Below are positions 41,731 through 50,319 of a stretch of 64,000 nt of DNA, in pieces. Within the stretch, counting starts at the first letter, position 1, and every line of letters begins with the position of its first letter. The notes beneath the pieces were generated by a model that searched no databases, was not told where the DNA came from, and was given only the letters and a program-made list of their open reading frames with translations. The DNA is taken from contig JACRPN010000022.1 in the NCBI GenBank assembly GCA_016223145.1, forward strand, positions 1 to 64,000, given 5' to 3'. The translations under genes were made by a program, and so were the position numbers. The DNA comes from Armatimonadota bacterium (GTDB taxonomy: Bacteria; Armatimonadota; Fimbriimonadia; Fimbriimonadales; Fimbriimonadaceae).

Positions 41731-44406
41731 TTAGTGTGAGTTGTGTGGGATTTTTTCAATGCGGACGGCAGTAACTTTGTACTCGGGCGTGCCGACGTGC
41801 CGGTCCCGGTGTCTGCTGGTGATGCGATTGGTGAAGACTTTGGTGTCGTGAAACGTGGCGAAAAGCTGCCCAGGCTTGACGATGCTTGTGACCCTGGCGG
41901 GCAGCGTGGTTGTGCCATAGCGGCTGGTAACCCGCACCTCCTCGCCGTCGGCGACCTCGAGAGCGCCCGCATCTTGTGGAGAGATTTCGAGGAAGTCCGT
42001 CGGCAAGAGCTGGCGGTTGGGGGTTCGATAGGTCATGGTGCCGGCGTTGAAGTGGACCAACGTCCGCCCGGTGTTGAGCACCATCGGGAACTCGTCCGTA
42101 ACCACCTCTTCCGTCGGGAGATAGGGGATGAGCGAGAACGCCGCCCGGTCACCGATGGGGAAGGTCTTGGTGTGCAGGATGGATGTCCCGGGGTGGTTCT
42201 CGTCGGGGCAGGGCCACTGAATGCCGTGCTCTTCGATCCTCTTGTAGCTGATGCCGGCGCCGGGCTTCCAGACCTTCTGCACTTCCTGCCAGATGCAATT
42301 CGGCGAATCGTAGGCGAAGAACTCGCCAAAACCCATTTCGGCAGCCAGCTCGCATGTGACCTGCCAGTCCGGACGGGTGTTTCCGACCGGCTCGATCGCC
42401 TTCCGCACGCGCTGGACGCGGCGTTCGGAGTTCATGAACGTGCCGTCCTTCTCAAAGTTCGAGGCCACGGGAAGGAACACGTGCGCGAACTCCCTGGCGG
42501 TCTCGTTCATGAAGAGGTCCTGGACGATCAAGAGTTCCAGGTTCTGAAGTGCCGAGCCGGTGGCCTCGGCGTTCGGATTGGAGAAGTACACGTCATAGCC
42601 GATGCAGTAGAGAGCCTTGAGTTTGCCGGCGGCGGCGGCGTCCACCATCTCCATCCAGTTCAGTCCCTTCTGACGCGGCACTGGCGCCTTCCAGACCTCT
42701 TCGAAGAGGTCCGCCGCGGCCGCGATCGGCGTGTAACCGGCGAGGTGGCTCGGCTCGCAGCCCATGTGGGCGGAGCCCTGAACGTTGTTCTGGCCACGGA
42801 GCGGGTTCTCGCCTGAACCGGGTTTGCCGAGGTTCCCCGTCAGCAGCGCCAGGTTAACGAGGCAGCGCACGCCGTCCACGCCCTGCACGTGCTCGGTCAT
42901 TCCCAGGCCGTGAAAGATCATCGCGGGCTTGGCTCCGCCATACACGCGCGCGGCCTTGCGGATGTCTTGCGCGGAAACGCCGACCATCGGGGCGACCCTT
43001 TCCGGCGTGAAATCGCTGAGAAACGCCTTGAACGCTTCGAAGTCGTTCGTTCGCTGCGCGATGAACCCTTCATCGACGAGCCCCTCTTCGATCAACGCGT
43101 AGGCGATGGCATGGCATGTGGGCACGTTCGACCCAGGGTTGATCTGAAGGTGCACGTCGGCCATTCGCGCCAATTCGGTCTTGCGGGGGTCGATCACGAC
43201 GAGCTTCGCGCCTTTCAGGACCTGCTGCTTGATGCGCGCCCCGACGATGGGGTGGTTCTCCGGAGGGTTCGCGCCGCTGACCAGGAATCCCTGGGCCACC
43301 TCGATGTCGTCGAAGCAGTTCGTGGCCGCCCCGGTGCCCAATGTGACCTTAAGCGCCGCCGCGCTGGGGCCGTGGCATACGCGGGCGCAGCAATCCACGT
43401 TGTTGGTCTTGGCTACCACGCGGGCAAACTTCTGCGCCAAGTAGTTCTCTTCGTTCGTCGCCCTCGCTGAGCCAAGCACGCCCACCGAATCGGCGCCGTG
43501 CTTTTCGATGAGGCCCCTCAGCCGGTCTGCCGTAAACCGGTAAGCCTCTTCCCACGAAACGGTCTCCCAATGGCTCCCGCGCCGGATCATCGGCGAGTGC
43601 ACGCGATCTTCTGCATGTACGAAAGCATGGGCGTAGCGGCCCTTGACGCAGAGGTGCCCCTTATTGACGGGCGAATCCTGTACGGGCCTTCCGACGACCA
43701 CATGATCGTCCTTGACTCCGATTTCCAGTTCGCAGCCGACGCCGCAATACGGGCACGTCGTGCGCACCCAACGGTCCGGCACGCCATGGAGCTCGACGGC
43801 AACGTCTGAAAGCGCCCCAGAAGGGCAGGTATCGACGCACGCGCCGCAACTGACGCAGGAACTGTCCATCAGGCGCTCTCCCTTGTCGGGGCGGATGCGG
43901 GTTTGGTCGCCGCGATGCCACGCGCGCCACACGAACTGGCCCTGGACCTCCTCGCAGATTCGAACACAGCGGTAGCAATACACGCACTTGTCCATGTCCA
44001 CGCGGATGTAGGGGTGCGAAGTGTCTTTAAAGGCGCCGGCGTGGGCCGCACCGGAGGGCTGCAAGCCTTCGGCGATTAGGTAACGGTGAAACTCCGAGCG
44101 CTCGTCGATCGGCGAGTCCCCGGGATGTTCCTCGGCTAGCAGCCTGAGGATCGTCTGCCGTTGGCGGACCGCCTTCTTTGAGTGGGATTCGGCCACCATC
44201 CCATCCGAGAGCGGGGTCGTGCAGGAGGCCACAAGCCGCGACTGGCCCTCGACCTCGACCGAGCAAAGCCGGCAGCCGCCGTAAGGCTTCAGCCTTGGGT
44301 CGTGGCAGAGCGTTGGGACCTCGATGCCCACAGAACGCATCGCTTCGAGGAGGGTAAGCCCCTCGGGAAACTCATGGGTTGTGCCGTTCAGGGTTACCCG
44401 CAACAC
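41731..44406 (-). CDS. fdhA: NAD-dependent formate dehydrogenase, catalytic subunit (Mo/W, Cys type)
   Basis: An 891-residue molybdopterin enzyme. It starts at a GTG (44406), overlapping fdhB by 13 bases. Order: N-terminal [2Fe-2S] ferredoxin domain (Cys in CHDPRLKPYGGCRLC), His-Cys cluster region, two 4Fe-4S ferredoxin motifs (CVYCYRCVRIC, CVSCGACVDTC), the CPYCGVGC cluster, then bis-MGD domains. The active-site metal ligand is Cys in CCARVCHGPS, where E. coli FdhF has selenocysteine. It oxidises formate to CO2 or reduces CO2, passing electrons via fdhB to NAD+. It requires molybdenum cofactor genes, none of which is nearby. Confidence 0.93.
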   Translation of the reverse strand: MLRVTLNGTTHEFPEGLTLLEAMRSVGIEVPTLCHDPRLKPYGGCRLCSVEVEGQSRLVASCTTPLSDGMVAESHSKKAVRQRQTILRLLAEEHPGDSPIDERSEFHRYLIAEGLQPSGAAHAGAFKDTSHPYIRVDMDKCVYCYRCVRICEEVQGQFVWRAWHRGDQTRIRPDKGERLMDSSCVSCGACVDTCPSGALSDVAVELHGVPDRWVRTTCPYCGVGCELEIGVKDDHVVVGRPVQDSPVNKGHLCVKGRYAHAFVHAEDRVHSPMIRRGSHWETVSWEEAYRFTADRLRGLIEKHGADSVGVLGSARATNEENYLAQKFARVVAKTNNVDCCARVCHGPSAAALKVTLGTGAATNCFDDIEVAQGFLVSGANPPENHPIVGARIKQQVLKGAKLVVIDPRKTELARMADVHLQINPGSNVPTCHAIAYALIEEGLVDEGFIAQRTNDFEAFKAFLSDFTPERVAPMVGVSAQDIRKAARVYGGAKPAMIFHGLGMTEHVQGVDGVRCLVNLALLTGNLGKPGSGENPLRGQNNVQGSAHMGCEPSHLAGYTPIAAAADLFEEVWKAPVPRQKGLNWMEMVDAAAAGKLKALYCIGYDVYFSNPNAEATGSALQNLELLIVQDLFMNETAREFAHVFLPVASNFEKDGTFMNSERRVQRVRKAIEPVGNTRPDWQVTCELAAEMGFGEFFAYDSPNCIWQEVQKVWKPGAGISYKRIEEHGIQWPCPDENHPGTSILHTKTFPIGDRAAFSLIPYLPTEEVVTDEFPMVLNTGRTLVHFNAGTMTYRTPNRQLLPTDFLEISPQDAGALEVADGEEVRVTSRYGTTTLPARVTSIVKPGQLFATFHDTKVFTNRITSRHRDRHVGTPEYKVTAVRIEKIPHNSH

Positions 44407-45863
44407 GAATCTAGCTCCTTGCCGAACTTGGCGATGACGCTTCGGGCAAATTCCGCGAGCCCGGTTCCGTGCCCGCAAAGGCTGCTCTTGTGGAGGGCGT
44501 CGATGATGTCGAAGAGCTCGTCGCACTCGGCTTCCAATAGATGGACGCCGCTTTCCATCTTCCAGAAGAGCTGCTCCGCCCTGCGGCTTCCCAGCCTACA
44601 GGGAACGCACTTCCCGCAAGACTCGGTGGCGCCGAACGTGAATACGTGCCCGAGCAGCTCGGCGAAGTTGGTGGTCTCGCAGAACGCGACGATACCGCCG
44701 TGGCCGATGCTCGCGCCGATCCCGTGCATCTCGTCGAAACCGAACGGCGTGTCGAACTCCGCCGGACTCACCAGGCCGGCAAGCGGGCCGCCGATGATGA
44801 CGGCCTTGAAGCGCCCGGTGCGGATGCCCCCGCCAAGACCCTCCAATATCTCACGTAGCGGCACGCCGAACTCGACTTCATAGAGCCCTGGCCGCCGGAA
44901 CATCGAGTTCAGCGAAACGGCCTTGGTGCCACGGCTGGTCGAGAACCCCAGCGCCGCATAGGACGCGCCGCCGTGCAACACGATCCACGGGACGCTGGAG
45001 AGCGTTTCCACGTTGTTGACGAGCGTCGGCGAGCCAAAGAGCCCCTTGGCTGTGGGGAAGGGCGGCCTAGCGCGCACCTCAGGCCTTCGGTGCTCGATGG
45101 AGTTGAGCAGCGAGGTCTCCTCGCCGCAGACGTAGCTCCCCTGGCCGATGACGATCTCGACATCGAAAGAGAAATCGGTTCCCGCTACGCGGCTTCCCAG
45201 CCAGCCTGCCGACCTGGATTCTTCGAGCGCTTGGGTCAGCGAATCGAGGCACTTGGGGTACTCCTTGCGAAGGTAGATGTAGCCCTTGCCGGCGCCAATG
45301 GCATAGGCGGAGAGCGCCAAAGCCTCGATGAGCCGGTGTGGCGCGCGCTCCATGATGAAGCGGTCGATGTAGGAGCCGTGGTCGCCCTCATCGGCGTTCG
45401 CGACCACAAACTTGGTCGGCGAGACCTCGCCGAAGACCGCCCGCCACTTCTTGCCGGCGGGAAAGCCTGCGCCGCCCCGGCCGCGCAATTGCGAGACCTC
45501 GACTTCGTGGACGACGCGCTCAGGTTCCTCTTTCAGTGCCTTTTCCAGCGCCTCGTAGCCGCCTGAGGACCGGTAGTCCTCCATGGATCGCACGCTGCCT
45601 TGAGCGATTCCCGCGAGCACGATGGGCTTGCGGCAATGGGTCTCGATAATCGGGTCCTCGTCTTCTTCGGTCGAGGAGGGGCTTTGGTAGCACTTACCCA
45701 AGCAATACACTGGGGGCCACTGCTTCAGAGCTTTCTCCCAGCGCTCTGGGTTTTGAACGCGCGACGCAAAGCAGGAAAGCCCTCGACAATAGCGATGTTC
45801 GAGCTCGATGCCGCTCAAGTGGTAAAAGGAGTCCACTTCCGGGCCGGTAGGGACCTTTCTCAT
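44394..45863 (-). CDS. fdhB: Formate dehydrogenase diaphorase subunit, NuoE-NuoF fusion
   Basis: A 489-residue flavoprotein. The first about 75 residues carry the NuoE-like [2Fe-2S] pattern CRGLSC and CLGKC, but lack the usual N-terminal helical part of NuoE. NuoF follows: FMN loop RGRGGAGFPAGKKW, NADH loop NADEGDHGSYIDR, GQGSYVCGEETSLL, and 4Fe-4S ligands ESCGKCVPCRLG plus a later Cys. It transfers electrons between FdhA clusters and NAD+. The ATG has AGGA upstream. It is the first gene of fdhB-fdhA-fhs. Confidence 0.92.
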   Translation of the reverse strand: MRKVPTGPEVDSFYHLSGIELEHRYCRGLSCFASRVQNPERWEKALKQWPPVYCLGKCYQSPSSTEEDEDPIIETHCRKPIVLAGIAQGSVRSMEDYRSSGGYEALEKALKEEPERVVHEVEVSQLRGRGGAGFPAGKKWRAVFGEVSPTKFVVANADEGDHGSYIDRFIMERAPHRLIEALALSAYAIGAGKGYIYLRKEYPKCLDSLTQALEESRSAGWLGSRVAGTDFSFDVEIVIGQGSYVCGEETSLLNSIEHRRPEVRARPPFPTAKGLFGSPTLVNNVETLSSVPWIVLHGGASYAALGFSTSRGTKAVSLNSMFRRPGLYEVEFGVPLREILEGLGGGIRTGRFKAVIIGGPLAGLVSPAEFDTPFGFDEMHGIGASIGHGGIVAFCETTNFAELLGHVFTFGATESCGKCVPCRLGSRRAEQLFWKMESGVHLLEAECDELFDIIDALHKSSLCGHGTGLAEFARSVIAKFGKELDSCCG

Positions 45864-46062
45864 GACGTGTCCTGCCTCATTCTCGACGAAAGAGTCGAGT
45901 TCGGTTCTGATTCTAATCGGTGATAATGGAGTTTGTTTCCCGAAGGTTGGGGAACGTCGCCCTCATACAGTTTGGCACCGCAAAGAACAGTTCAAGCATG
46001 AGGTTTATGTATAGATTGAAACTGGTAACGTTGGGACGTCTGCAAGGGGGGAGGGAACCCGA

Positions 46063-47352
46063 ATGAGCATGGCCCAGGCGCCTCGCAAAAGCTGGCATGG
46101 ATTCCGGTGGTGGATCGTCGTTCTGCTGTTCTTCGCGACCACTTTCAACTACATCGATCGCCAGGTGATCGGCATTCTCAAAAACACTATCTCGAGTGAC
46201 CTCCAATGGCCCAAGGAGCACGCTGAGGAGTACTACAGTTACATCGCCGCGGTCTTTCAATCCTGCTATGCCCTGGGCTACCTCTTCGGCGGGCGGATGA
46301 TGGACGTCATCGGCCTGCGGCTGGGCTACACGATCTGCATCGCGTTTTGGAGCCTTTTCGCCGCCGCCACCGGTTTCGCTCAATCGCTGTCCGGGTTCTT
46401 TGTGGCGCGCGGCGGTTTGGGACTTTCTGAAGGGGGAAACTTCCCGGCCGCCGTCAAAGCGGTGGGCGAGTGGTTTCCCCGCTCGGAACGCGCCCTTGCG
46501 ACGGGGATCTTCAACGCCGGCTCGAACATGGGCCCGGTGCTCGGCCCCCCTTTGGTGATTTGGCTAAACGAAGCCTACGGGTGGCAGATGGCGTTCATCG
46601 CTACCGGGCTCATTGGCTTGCTCTGGGTGCCGTTTTGGCTGGTGATGTACCGCAAGCCGGCGGAGCACCCCAGGGTCTCTGCCGCGGAGCTTGAGCTCAT
46701 CCAGAGCGATCCTCCCGATCCGGTTGCGCGAATGCCCTGGGGCACGCTGCTTCGGTACCGCGCCACCTGGGCGTTCATCGCGGGAATGGGCCTGAGCTCG
46801 CCGTTTTGGTGGTTCTATCTCTTCTGGGCGCCGGACTTCTTCCAGAAGACCTTCCAGATGGACGTCAAGAACGTCGGCGTCCCGCTCATCACGATTTATC
46901 TGATCGCGGATGTGGGCAGCGTGGCAGGCGGTTGGCTGTCCTCGCACCTGATCCGGTCTGGCAGGAGCGTCGCCTTCGGCCGAAAGACGGCGTTTCTCAC
47001 CTGCGCCTGCTGCATCGTGCCCGTTGTCAGCGCCCCCTATATGCCCAACGCCTGGGCCGCGATCGGCGTGATCGGCCTGGCCATGGCGGCGCACCAGGGC
47101 AACTCCGCGAACCTCTACACGATGGTCTCAGACACCATGCCGCGCTATGCGGTCAGTTCGGTCGTGGGCATGGGAGGTTTTGCGGGTTCAGCGCTAGAGA
47201 TTGTCTTCTCGCTTTGGGTAGGCAAAGTGCTTCAGCAGACCCACAGCTATCAGGTGATGTTCCTGGCGGCGCCGGTGGCCTACTTCACCGCCCTCGGCAT
47301 CATCCACCTGTTGCTTCCGAAGTTCGAGCAGGCGGAGGTCAAGGCGGGCTAA
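46063..47352 (+). CDS. MFS transporter, ACS (ExuT-like) family
   Basis: A 429-residue, 12-helix transporter. Start has GGGGAGGG upstream. Signature features: WWIVVLLFFATTFNYIDRQVIG in helix 1, GGRMMDVIGLRLGY in loop 2-3, GLSEGGNFPAAVKAVGEWFP in helix 4 and FNAGSNMGPVLGPP in helix 5. This matches the anion:cation symporter family, whose best known members take up hexuronates, galactonate or other organic acids with protons. No catabolic gene is adjacent, so the substrate is open. Confidence 0.88.
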   Translation: MSMAQAPRKSWHGFRWWIVVLLFFATTFNYIDRQVIGILKNTISSDLQWPKEHAEEYYSYIAAVFQSCYALGYLFGGRMMDVIGLRLGYTICIAFWSLFAAATGFAQSLSGFFVARGGLGLSEGGNFPAAVKAVGEWFPRSERALATGIFNAGSNMGPVLGPPLVIWLNEAYGWQMAFIATGLIGLLWVPFWLVMYRKPAEHPRVSAAELELIQSDPPDPVARMPWGTLLRYRATWAFIAGMGLSSPFWWFYLFWAPDFFQKTFQMDVKNVGVPLITIYLIADVGSVAGGWLSSHLIRSGRSVAFGRKTAFLTCACCIVPVVSAPYMPNAWAAIGVIGLAMAAHQGNSANLYTMVSDTMPRYAVSSVVGMGGFAGSALEIVFSLWVGKVLQQTHSYQVMFLAAPVAYFTALGIIHLLLPKFEQAEVKAG

Positions 47353-47553
47353 CGGCCCTGAACGTTCACCCCCAAACCCTTCTCCTCCGATGCTGGAGGA
47401 GGGGCCATCCCCTCTACCCCTCATCTTCTCATCCTCTCATCCGCTCTCCCTCCCGCTTCCCTGGTTCACGAGCCTTAACGAAGGGAGAGGCCCTCTCCCG
47501 CTCCCGATGGAGGGCTTTCAAGGGAACGGGCCATCAGCCATACTCCATCTGCC
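47353..47553. repeat. Intergenic low-complexity block before mutS
   Basis: 201 bases with CTTCTCATCCTCTCATCC-like tandem units, and an inverted pair CTTCCCT/AAGGGAG around GGTTCACGAGCCTTAACG (about 47456-47487). It resembles the G/C-skewed hairpins elsewhere in the window. No promoter is obvious. Confidence 0.55.
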
Positions 47554-50130
47554 TTGAACGCCAAGACCCCCATGCTGCGCCAGTACTTCGCCGCCAAGGC
47601 GGACCACCCGGACGTGCTCTTGGCCATGCGGGTGGGCGACTTTTACGAGTTCTATGGCGAAGACGCCGAGATCGCGGCACACGCCCTCGAAATCACCTTG
47701 ACCGCGCGGGAGGACTCAGGCAACAAGGTGCCGATGGCGGGTGTGCCGTTCCATTCGGTTGAGAAGTACTTGGCACGTCTCATCTCACAAGGCATCAAGG
47801 TGGCGCTCTGCGATCAGCTCGAGGACCCCAAACAGGCTAAGGGGCTGGTGAAGCGCGGGGTCACCCGAGTGCTGACGCCGGGCACGGTCCTGGAGGACTC
47901 GATGCTTGAATCGGGGCGCGACAACTTCCTCGCTGCGCTCTGTGTGATCGAAGGGCGGGTAGGGCTGGCGGTTTTGGAGCCCAGCACCGGAGAGTTCGCC
48001 GTCACCGAGATCGCTGGAGAGGAGGTGCAGGAGCGGCTGCTTCAAGAGCTGGCACGGCTGAGGCCCTCCGAACTGCTCGTGGGCGCACAGGCAGAACAGT
48101 ATGGGGAGGTGGCGCGCACCTCACTGGGCGCCAGCGTGACGTCCCTCACTGCCTGGGGTCCCGAGCGCAGCAAGGTCAGGCTTCAAGAGCACCTAAGCGT
48201 CGCCAACCTGGCGGGGTTCGGCTGCGAAGACAAGCCCGGCGCGCAGGTGGCCGCCGCGATGATCCTGGCCTACGCAGAAAAGAACGGGCTTTCGTTGGGC
48301 CACGTGGACACGCTGAGCACCTACACGGTCGACGGCTTCATGCGCCTGGACCTCGCAACCCGCAGGAGCCTTGAGATCACCCAGAACATGCAGGACGGCG
48401 GAAAGCGTCTGACCCTGCTCTGGGTGCTCGATCAGACGCAGACCTCGATGGGCGCGCGCCTCCTGCGACGCTGGCTGGAACAGCCTCTTCTTGATGTTGA
48501 GGTGATTCAAAAGCGCCAGGACGCGGTCGAGCGGCTGCACGGGGCTTCGATGGCTCGTGGAGACCTGCGGGAGGAGCTTAGGCGCGTGCACGACATCGAG
48601 CGACTCGCTTCGAGGTGCTCGACGGGGCTTGCCGGTCCGCGCGATTTGGTGGGGCTCCTTGCTTCTCTGCTGGCGCTGCCAAGGCTCGGCTCACCGCTGT
48701 CCAAGGTCGCTTTCGGCAGGCTTCAGGAGCTCCGCGAGGCGATCCACGACCACAGGGATCTCATCGACGTTTTGAGCGACGGCCTAGTCCAGGAGCCTCC
48801 GCACCACGTGCGTGATGGCGGCGTCATTCGCCCGGGCTGGGACCCCGAGCTGGACAAGCTGCGCGAGCTGGCCAAGGGTGGGAAGCAGTACATCGCCGCT
48901 CTGGAGGCTGCCGAGCGGGTGCGCACGGGTATTTCCACGCTCAAAGTCGGCTTCAATTCGGTTTTCGGCTACTACCTCGAGGTGCCCAAAGCCCAGATCG
49001 CCAAGGTGCCCGAAGACTATATCCGCAAGCAGACCACCGCCAACGCCGAACGCTACATCACCGCCGAACTCAAGGAGCACGAATCGCAGGTTCTCGGCGC
49101 TGAGGAGAAGGCCCAGGCGCTGGAGGTCGAGCTGTTTGGGCAGTTGCGGCAGCGGGTTGCCGACCGATCGCGGGAGCTTTTGTCCACGGCGAGGGCGCTC
49201 GCGGAGTTGGATTGCCTGCTTTCGCTGGCCGAAGTGGCCTCCAGCAAGCGCTTTGTCAAGCCGGAGATCGTCGCCGAGTCGGCGATTCAGATCGTGGGCG
49301 GCAGGCACCCGGTGGTGGAGGAGGCCAGCACCGCATTCGTGCCCAACGACCTGGCTCTTGGGGATGCAGCGGCAGATCCAAGGCTGGTCATCCTGACGGG
49401 ACCGAACATGTCGGGCAAGAGCACGTACTTGCGCCAGACCGCGCTCATCGTGCTGCTCGCCCAGATCGGCTCGTTTGTACCGGCAAAGTCTTGCCGTTTG
49501 GGGATGGTGGACCGCATTTTCGCACGCATCGGCGCGCGGGACGAGTTGGCGCTCGGGCAGAGCACGTTCATGGTCGAGATGGTAGAAAGCGCGAACATCC
49601 TCAACCATGCGACCGGCCGCAGCCTGGTGATTCTGGACGAGGTGGGACGCGGCACCAGCACCTACGATGGCCTTGCGATCGCCTGGGCTATGGTCGAGCG
49701 GCTCGCAGAAATCGGCGCGCTAACTCTCTTCGCGACGCACTATCACCAGCTCAACGCCCTTGCGCAACAGCTTCAGAAGGTGGCCAACTTCAGGGTCAGC
49801 GTCGAGGAGTTCGGCGACGAAATCGTCTGGACGCATCGGGTGCTCGCCGGGGGCACCGACCGAAGCTACGGCATCCACGTGGCGAAGATGGCGGGAGTCC
49901 CGAAAGGCGTTCTGAACCGGGCCGCCGACATCTTGTCCGACTTGGAGGGGAGTGGAAGCGAGCCCAGGCCCGCGCAAAGCGAGACGAAGCGCTTGCAACT
50001 CACCCTTTTCGAAGCCGAGAAGCCCAGAGTGGTTGCCGAGCTGGAGGATCTTGATGTGAACGCGCTCACGCCGGTCCAGGCGCTGATGCTGCTCGACGAG
50101 TGGAAGCGCAAGTTCGGCACGCCGGGATGA
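47554..50130 (+). CDS. mutS: DNA mismatch repair protein MutS
   Basis: An 858-residue MutS1. It begins at a TTG (MNAKTPMLRQYFAAK); an in-frame ATG lies at 47572, six codons later. The mismatch-reading F-x-E motif is in GDFYEFYGEDA, connector and lever/clamp domains follow, and the ATPase has Walker A GPNMSGKSTYLRQ (about 613-625), Walker B LVILDEVGRGTSTYDG and TLFATHYHQL. The C-terminal tail LTPVQALMLLDEWKRK is the dimer/tetramer-type end. Length and motifs are normal. Confidence 0.97.
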   Translation: MNAKTPMLRQYFAAKADHPDVLLAMRVGDFYEFYGEDAEIAAHALEITLTAREDSGNKVPMAGVPFHSVEKYLARLISQGIKVALCDQLEDPKQAKGLVKRGVTRVLTPGTVLEDSMLESGRDNFLAALCVIEGRVGLAVLEPSTGEFAVTEIAGEEVQERLLQELARLRPSELLVGAQAEQYGEVARTSLGASVTSLTAWGPERSKVRLQEHLSVANLAGFGCEDKPGAQVAAAMILAYAEKNGLSLGHVDTLSTYTVDGFMRLDLATRRSLEITQNMQDGGKRLTLLWVLDQTQTSMGARLLRRWLEQPLLDVEVIQKRQDAVERLHGASMARGDLREELRRVHDIERLASRCSTGLAGPRDLVGLLASLLALPRLGSPLSKVAFGRLQELREAIHDHRDLIDVLSDGLVQEPPHHVRDGGVIRPGWDPELDKLRELAKGGKQYIAALEAAERVRTGISTLKVGFNSVFGYYLEVPKAQIAKVPEDYIRKQTTANAERYITAELKEHESQVLGAEEKAQALEVELFGQLRQRVADRSRELLSTARALAELDCLLSLAEVASSKRFVKPEIVAESAIQIVGGRHPVVEEASTAFVPNDLALGDAAADPRLVILTGPNMSGKSTYLRQTALIVLLAQIGSFVPAKSCRLGMVDRIFARIGARDELALGQSTFMVEMVESANILNHATGRSLVILDEVGRGTSTYDGLAIAWAMVERLAEIGALTLFATHYHQLNALAQQLQKVANFRVSVEEFGDEIVWTHRVLAGGTDRSYGIHVAKMAGVPKGVLNRAADILSDLEGSGSEPRPAQSETKRLQLTLFEAEKPRVVAELEDLDVNALTPVQALMLLDEWKRKFGTPG

Positions 50131-50156
50131 AGGCGGTGAAGGGATGAGTAGGTCAG

Positions 50157-50268
50157 GTTGTGAGAATGGTGAGAATGGTGAGAGTGGTGAGAGTTGTGAG
50201 AGTGGTGAGGGTGGTGAGAATGGTGAGAGTGGTGAGAATGGTGAGAGTGGTGAGGGTAGTGAGGATGG
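50157..50268 (+). repeat. GGTGAGAAT tandem array
   Basis: About 110 bases of imperfect 9- to 18-base units, GGTGAGAATGGTGAGAGT and variants, just after mutS. The same unit occurs as an inverted pair inside the GH53 gene at 11737-11827. Here only one orientation is present. Not CRISPR-like: there are no unique spacers. Confidence 0.9.
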
Positions 50269-50319
50269 TTGGCGGTTGACGGCGGGGACGGAGCGCCGGG
50301 TCTGCCCGTCCTACCGCCA

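Noticed and set aside
45864-46062. Molybdenum-cofactor riboswitch before the formate dehydrogenase genes
   Set aside because: Only a single 6-bp hairpin (CTCGAC/GTCGAG at 45882-45899) is seen; it does not make the multi-stem moco structure.
50157-50268. Possible CRISPR array
   Set aside because: Units are contiguous 9- to 18-base tandem repeats without spacers, and no cas gene is near.
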